A stretch of 9,418 nt of DNA from Tessaracoccus flavescens (GTDB taxonomy: Bacteria; Actinomycetota; Actinomycetes; Propionibacteriales; Propionibacteriaceae), in assembly GCA_020741375.1 (NCBI GenBank), contig DYZF01000075.1, positions 1-9,418 of the forward strand, given 5' to 3'. Below the pieces are notes generated by a model. The model was given only the letters and a program-made list of their open reading frames with translations. It did no database searches and was not told the DNA's origin. The translations under genes and the position numbers were made by a program. This document shows positions 6,884 through 9,418 of this stretch, in pieces. The number at the start of each line of letters is the position of its first letter. Positions within the stretch are counted from its first letter, which is position 1.

Positions 6884-6890
6884 TCCTTTC
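6884..6890 (-). promoter_or_regulatory. ribosome binding site of the coiled-coil gene
   Basis: GAAAGGA on the minus strand lies 7 nt upstream of the GTG at 6876 and fixes that non-ATG start. Confidence 0.75.
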
Positions 6891-6933
6891 GGGCGGATGA
6901 ACGTCTCCGAGCCTAGTCGCTCAGGGGACAACA

Positions 6934-6963
6934 CAGGGCAGGGCACACCAGCACCCTGCCCTG
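6934..6963 (-). terminator. strong hairpin terminator after methylmalonyl-CoA epimerase
   Basis: CAGGGCAGGG (6934-6943) and CCCTGCCCTG (6954-6963) are a perfect 10-bp inverted repeat with a 10-nt loop. It starts 17 bp beyond the epimerase stop. On the minus strand it is followed by TGTTGT rather than a pure T-tract. It isolates the epimerase from the downstream coiled-coil operon, which has its own ribosome site. Confidence 0.75.
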
Positions 6964-6980
6964 AATGTTGCTGAAGCAGA

Positions 6981-7430
6981 TCAGTGCTCGACGGCGTCCT
7001 TCGGCAGTTCGACGAGCTCGAGGAGCACGCCGCGGGCGTCCTTGGGGTGCACGAAGTTGATCCGCGAGCCACCGGTGCCGCGCTTGGCCTCGGGGAAGAG
7101 GAGACGCATGCCGCGCTCCTTGAGCACCTCGGACACGTGATCGAGGTCGGCCACACGGTAGGCGAGCTGCTGCATGCCGGGGCCGTTCTTGCTGATGAAC
7201 TTGGCGATGGTGGAGTTCTCGTTCAGCGGGGCGAGCAGCTGGATCTTGCCGTTCTCTTCGCCCTGTTCGCCGGTGCCCATCATGGCTTCGGCGACACCCT
7301 GCTCTTCGTTGACCTCGCGGTGGAGTTCACGCCAACCGAAGACCTCGGTGTGGAACTTCACGGCCTCGTCGAGGTCTGGGACGGCAAGGCCGACGTGATC
7401 GATGCAGATAAAAAGATCGTTGCTTTCCAT
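6981..7430 (-). CDS. mce: methylmalonyl-CoA epimerase
   Basis: This enzyme interconverts (2R)- and (2S)-methylmalonyl-CoA, linking the B12-dependent mutase to propionyl-CoA or transcarboxylase steps. It is a 149-residue vicinal-oxygen-chelate (glyoxalase-fold) protein with two babab modules. Against the P. freudenreichii (shermanii) enzyme as I remember it, the ligand His12 (CIDHV), Gln64 (KIQLLAPLN) and Glu138 (VLLELV) are kept, as is the catalytic base Glu48 (EEQGVAEAMM). The fourth metal ligand, His91 in that enzyme, aligns with Gln88 (GMQQLAY), encoded by two CAG codons. The rest is typical: GTGGSRINFVHPK at 118-130. The ATG at 7430 matches the family N-terminus; an upstream in-frame GTG-type extension to 7490 encodes unrelated sequence. 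GGAAAA lies 10 nt before the start. The gene stands alone, bounded by a terminator and a divergent gene. Confidence 0.95.
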   Translation of the reverse strand: MESNDLFICIDHVGLAVPDLDEAVKFHTEVFGWRELHREVNEEQGVAEAMMGTGEQGEENGKIQLLAPLNENSTIAKFISKNGPGMQQLAYRVADLDHVSEVLKERGMRLLFPEAKRGTGGSRINFVHPKDARGVLLELVELPKDAVEH

Positions 7431-7508
7431 ATCGGCTAGTTTTCCACACCGGCGAGTCGCTGGCGCCGTCGGGGTGGCCGTGAGGCACACTTAAGGCCGA
7501 ACTTGTGT

Positions 7509-7515
7509 GAGGAGG
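7509..7515 (+). promoter_or_regulatory. ribosome binding site of the 51-residue microprotein
   Basis: GAGGAGG lies 5 nt before the ATG at 7521 and is the strongest Shine-Dalgarno match in the window. It is good evidence that the short frame is a real gene. The rest of the 90-bp divergent region (7431-7520) shows no promoter I would call with confidence. Confidence 0.7.
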
Positions 7516-7520
7516 CGCCC

Positions 7521-7676
7521 ATGGGCGGATGGATCAAGAAGATCCTGGTGGCATTGATCGCTGCCTTCGTGATTTTCTACCTGTTCACCCGGCCTGAGGC
7601 TGCGGCTGAAGCGGTGAAGACTTTCTTTGGGGCCTTCGAATCGATCGGACGCTTCTTCACGTCACTGGCCGAGTAG
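7521..7676 (+). CDS. 51-residue single-span membrane microprotein
   Basis: The function is unknown. The frame runs from ATG 7521 to TAG 7674-7676. After MGGWIKK, residues 8-22 are hydrophobic (ILVALIAAFVIFYLF), a single membrane span. A basic-then-acidic turn (TRPEAAAEA) and an amphipathic helix with regularly placed aromatic residues follow (VKTFFGAFESIGRFFTSL, 32-49). The N-terminal lysines suggest the N-terminus is inside. GAGGAGG precedes the start by 5 nt, and the PH-domain gene begins 3 bp after the stop, so the two are a translational pair. Small proteins of this shape upstream of PH-domain genes are familiar to me from other actinobacteria, but no role has been assigned that I know of. 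Confidence 0.8.
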   Translation: MGGWIKKILVALIAAFVIFYLFTRPEAAAEAVKTFFGAFESIGRFFTSLAE

Positions 7677-7679
7677 CTC

Positions 7680-8240
7680 ATGAGCGTCATTGGACGCCTG
7701 CTTGAGCCGGACATCGACGGCCACCTGTTGGCCGATGAGGGCGAGGTGGTCATCGATGAGGTGCGGAAGCACTGGGCGGCCACATTTTGGTGGTACTGCC
7801 TCGCGTTCCTGAGCATCCCGCTGTTCATCTCGATGATCTGGGCCAAGGGCTTCTTCTGGGCCCCGCTGATCGCGGGCCTCGTCGCCTTCGCCGTAGGCGT
7901 CTGGAAGATCCACGTGCAGTTCATGGATCGCTTCGTCATCACCAACATGCGCGTGTTCCGCGTGCATGGCGTGTTCAACCAGTCGCTGGCCACCATGCCG
8001 ATGAGCCGCATTCTGGATATTTCGATGAAGCAGTCCATCGTCGGGCAGCTGTGTGGCTACGGCCACTTCGTGTTCGAGACCGCAGCGCAGGATCAGGGCC
8101 TGCGGGACATCACCTACGTCGGTGACCCGCAGCAGCGCGACCTCACCATCCAGCGCGTGATCCAGCGCGCCGGCCTTCGGCAGACTTGGAAAGTGACTCC
8201 GAAGTCTGCCGAAAGCCCGAACGAGCTCGACGGCGTCTAG
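7680..8240 (+). CDS. bacterial PH-domain membrane protein (bPH2/YdbS-like)
   Basis: The product is a 186-residue membrane protein with a bacterial pleckstrin-homology domain; its ligand and role are unknown. Residues 1-30 are soluble and acidic. Two membrane spans follow at about 34-53 (AATFWWYCLAFLSIPLFISM) and 58-76. The PH domain runs from ~80 to 163, with the family pattern DRFVITNMRVFRVHGVFNQS at 83-102, then MPMSRILDISMKQSIVGQLCGYGHFVFETA from 107, and DITYVGDP at 143-150. The C-terminal ~20 residues are polar. It starts 3 bp after the microprotein gene with no separate ribosome site, indicating coupling. Its TAG stop overlaps the convergent pgm stop in a CTAG, so neither gene has room for an intergenic terminator. 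Confidence 0.88.
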   Translation: MSVIGRLLEPDIDGHLLADEGEVVIDEVRKHWAATFWWYCLAFLSIPLFISMIWAKGFFWAPLIAGLVAFAVGVWKIHVQFMDRFVITNMRVFRVHGVFNQSLATMPMSRILDISMKQSIVGQLCGYGHFVFETAAQDQGLRDITYVGDPQQRDLTIQRVIQRAGLRQTWKVTPKSAESPNELDGV

Positions 8241-9418
8241 GCGTTCAGCGCCGCGTTGACCAGATCCTTGGCGGCCGCCTGCACCTCAGCCAGATGCTGG
8301 CCGTCCTTCAGCGACTCGGCGTAGATCTTGTACTTGTCCTCGGTGCCCGACGGGCGAGCTGCGAACCACGCGTTCTCCGTGGTCACCTTGATGCCACCGA
8401 TGGCCGCGTCGTTGCCCGGGGCGTGCGAGAGGACGGCGGTGATCGGCTCGCCGGCCAGCTCGGTGACCGTCACGTCGTCTGCGCCCAGTTGCGACAGGCG
8501 GGCCTTCTGCTCGCGGTTCGCGTCGGCGTCCACGCGGGCGTAGTAAGAGGTGCCGAACTCGGCTTCGAGGTCCGCGTAGTGCTGGCTGGGGGTCTTGCCG
8601 GTGACGGCGAGGATCTCGGAGGCCAGCAGCGTGAGCAGGATGCCGTCCTTGTCCGTGGTCCACGTCTTGCCGTCGAGCGTCAGGAAGGACGCGCCGGCGG
8701 ACTCTTCGCCGCCGAAGCCGATGGAACCGTCCATCAGGCCGGGCACGAACCACTTGAAGCCGACCGGCACCTCCACCAGACGACGACCGAGCTTGGCCGC
8801 CACCTTGTCGATGATCGACGAGGAGACCAGCGTCTTCCCGACGCCCGCGTCGGCGGCCCAACCCGGACGGTTGGCGAACAGGTAGTTGATGGCCACGGCC
8901 AGGTAGGCGTTGGGGTTCATCAGCCCAGCGTCGGGCGTCACGATGCCGTGGCGGTCGGCGTCGGCGTCGTTGCCGGTGGAGATGGAGTACTTGTCGCGGT
9001 TGTTGACCAGCGATGCCATGGCGTTGGGCGAGGAGCAGTCCATCCGGATCTTGCCGTCGGTGTCGAGCGTCATGAAGCGCCACGTGGGATCCACCGCCGG
9101 GTTGACCACCTCGAGGCCCAGGCCCAGTTCAGCCAGGTACTCCCAGTACTGGACGGCGGCCCCGCCCATGGGGTCGGCGCCGATCGTGAGCCCGGCGCCG
9201 CGGATGGCGTCGAGGTTGAGCACGAGGGACAGTTCATCGCAGTACGGAGTGCGGTAGTCGTAGCGGTGGATCTCGCTCGCGATCTGGTCGTACGGGGTGC
9301 GCTTGATGGCCGCGGGATCAGCCATGAGTTCGTTGGCGCGAGCGGCGATGATCTTGGTGGCGTCCGAGTCCGCCGGCCCGCCCGTGGGCGGGTTGTACTT
9401 GAAGCCGCCGTCGCGCGG
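8237..9418 (-). CDS. pgm: phosphoglucomutase (alpha-D-glucose-specific), N-terminus outside window
   Basis: This enzyme interconverts glucose 1-phosphate and glucose 6-phosphate, feeding glycogen, trehalose and cell-wall sugar synthesis or glycolysis. The frame is open to the right edge and gives 393 residues; about 150 N-terminal residues of a ~545-residue enzyme are missing. It enters at RDGGFKYNPPTGGPADSD, just after the SHNP loop that holds the phosphoserine, which is cut off. Recognised parts are GADPMGGAAVQYW, the metal-binding loop with Asp-Ala-Asp-Ala-Asp then RHGIV (8954-8968 for the acidic residues), GFGGEESAGA for sugar binding, and RPSGTEDKYKIYAES for the substrate phosphate near the C-terminus. 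These mark the Pgm subfamily rather than GlmM or ManB. An ATG at 9325 is internal. The stop at 8237-8239 overlaps the PH-domain stop. Confidence 0.96.
   Translation of the reverse strand, partial: PRDGGFKYNPPTGGPADSDATKIIAARANELMADPAAIKRTPYDQIASEIHRYDYRTPYCDELSLVLNLDAIRGAGLTIGADPMGGAAVQYWEYLAELGLGLEVVNPAVDPTWRFMTLDTDGKIRMDCSSPNAMASLVNNRDKYSISTGNDADADRHGIVTPDAGLMNPNAYLAVAINYLFANRPGWAADAGVGKTLVSSSIIDKVAAKLGRRLVEVPVGFKWFVPGLMDGSIGFGGEESAGASFLTLDGKTWTTDKDGILLTLLASEILAVTGKTPSQHYADLEAEFGTSYYARVDADANREQKARLSQLGADDVTVTELAGEPITAVLSHAPGNDAAIGGIKVTTENAWFAARPSGTEDKYKIYAESLKDGQHLAEVQAAAKDLVNAALNA

Noticed and set aside
5644..6900. 418-codon open frame on the + strand opposite the coiled-coil and AI-2E family genes
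   Set aside because: It lies antisense to two well-supported genes, encodes Gly/Leu/Arg-rich low-complexity sequence with no family pattern, and is explained by GC bias opposite an Ala/Glu-rich repeat gene.
6910..6915. TAGGCT on the minus strand as a -10 for the coiled-coil gene
   Set aside because: No acceptable -35 lies 16-18 nt upstream, and that region is the epimerase terminator stem. It remains possible but is not supported enough to annotate.
7431..7490. 20-residue N-terminal extension of the epimerase
   Set aside because: The enzyme family starts at MxxxDLFICIDHV-like sequence, matching the ATG at 7430; the upstream codons are non-homologous and intergenic.

Overview
The window is chromosomal DNA from a high-GC Gram-positive bacterium (Actinomycetota). 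Three things point there: NucS mismatch endonuclease, a DUF2550 gene directly after atpC, and a Scy/FilP-like coiled-coil gene next to methylmalonyl-CoA epimerase. The epimerase N-terminus (residues 5-13, DLFICIDHV) and the rest of the protein resemble the Propionibacterium freudenreichii (shermanii) enzyme as I remember it, so a Propionibacteriaceae host is my best inference. I see no mobile element, phage gene, CRISPR array, tRNA or rRNA. This reads as core genome, densely packed, with no gene-free stretch over about 105 bp.

Layout. (1) Positions 1-912, + strand: the end of the F1Fo ATP synthase operon (atpD C-terminal third, then atpC), closed by a hairpin. (2) 988-2734: a DUF2550 membrane protein (+), a convergent PduO-type cobalamin adenosyltransferase (-), and a divergent cyclophilin lipoprotein (+). 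(3) 4488-2741, - strand: a tight operon of nucS, a 90-residue Cys/His-rich protein and a YbfF-like alpha/beta hydrolase. (4) 6876-4529, - strand: a DivIVA/Scy/FilP-like coiled-coil gene overlapping an AI-2E/UPF0118 family membrane protein gene. (5) 7430-6981, - strand: methylmalonyl-CoA epimerase with its own terminator. (6) 7521-8240, + strand: a 51-residue single-span microprotein and a bacterial PH-domain membrane protein. (7) 8237-9418, - strand: phosphoglucomutase, cut by the right edge within the sequence that follows its catalytic-serine loop.

How the genes work together. The adenosyltransferase makes adenosylcobalamin, the cofactor of methylmalonyl-CoA mutase, and the epimerase interconverts the two methylmalonyl-CoA epimers. 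Both therefore serve the propionyl-CoA/succinyl-CoA route, although they sit in separate transcription units. NucS handles mismatch repair in bacteria lacking MutS/MutL. The coiled-coil gene probably acts in cell-pole or cytoskeletal organisation.

The points most worth a second look are: the Cys/His-rich protein whose start codon overlaps the nucS stop; an epimerase in which a known metal-ligand histidine appears as glutamine; two genes (adenosyltransferase and nucS) whose -10-like hexamers lie exactly 6 nt from the start codon, implying leaderless mRNAs; and a 12-bp palindrome built around two convergent stop codons. No clearly new multi-gene system is visible.
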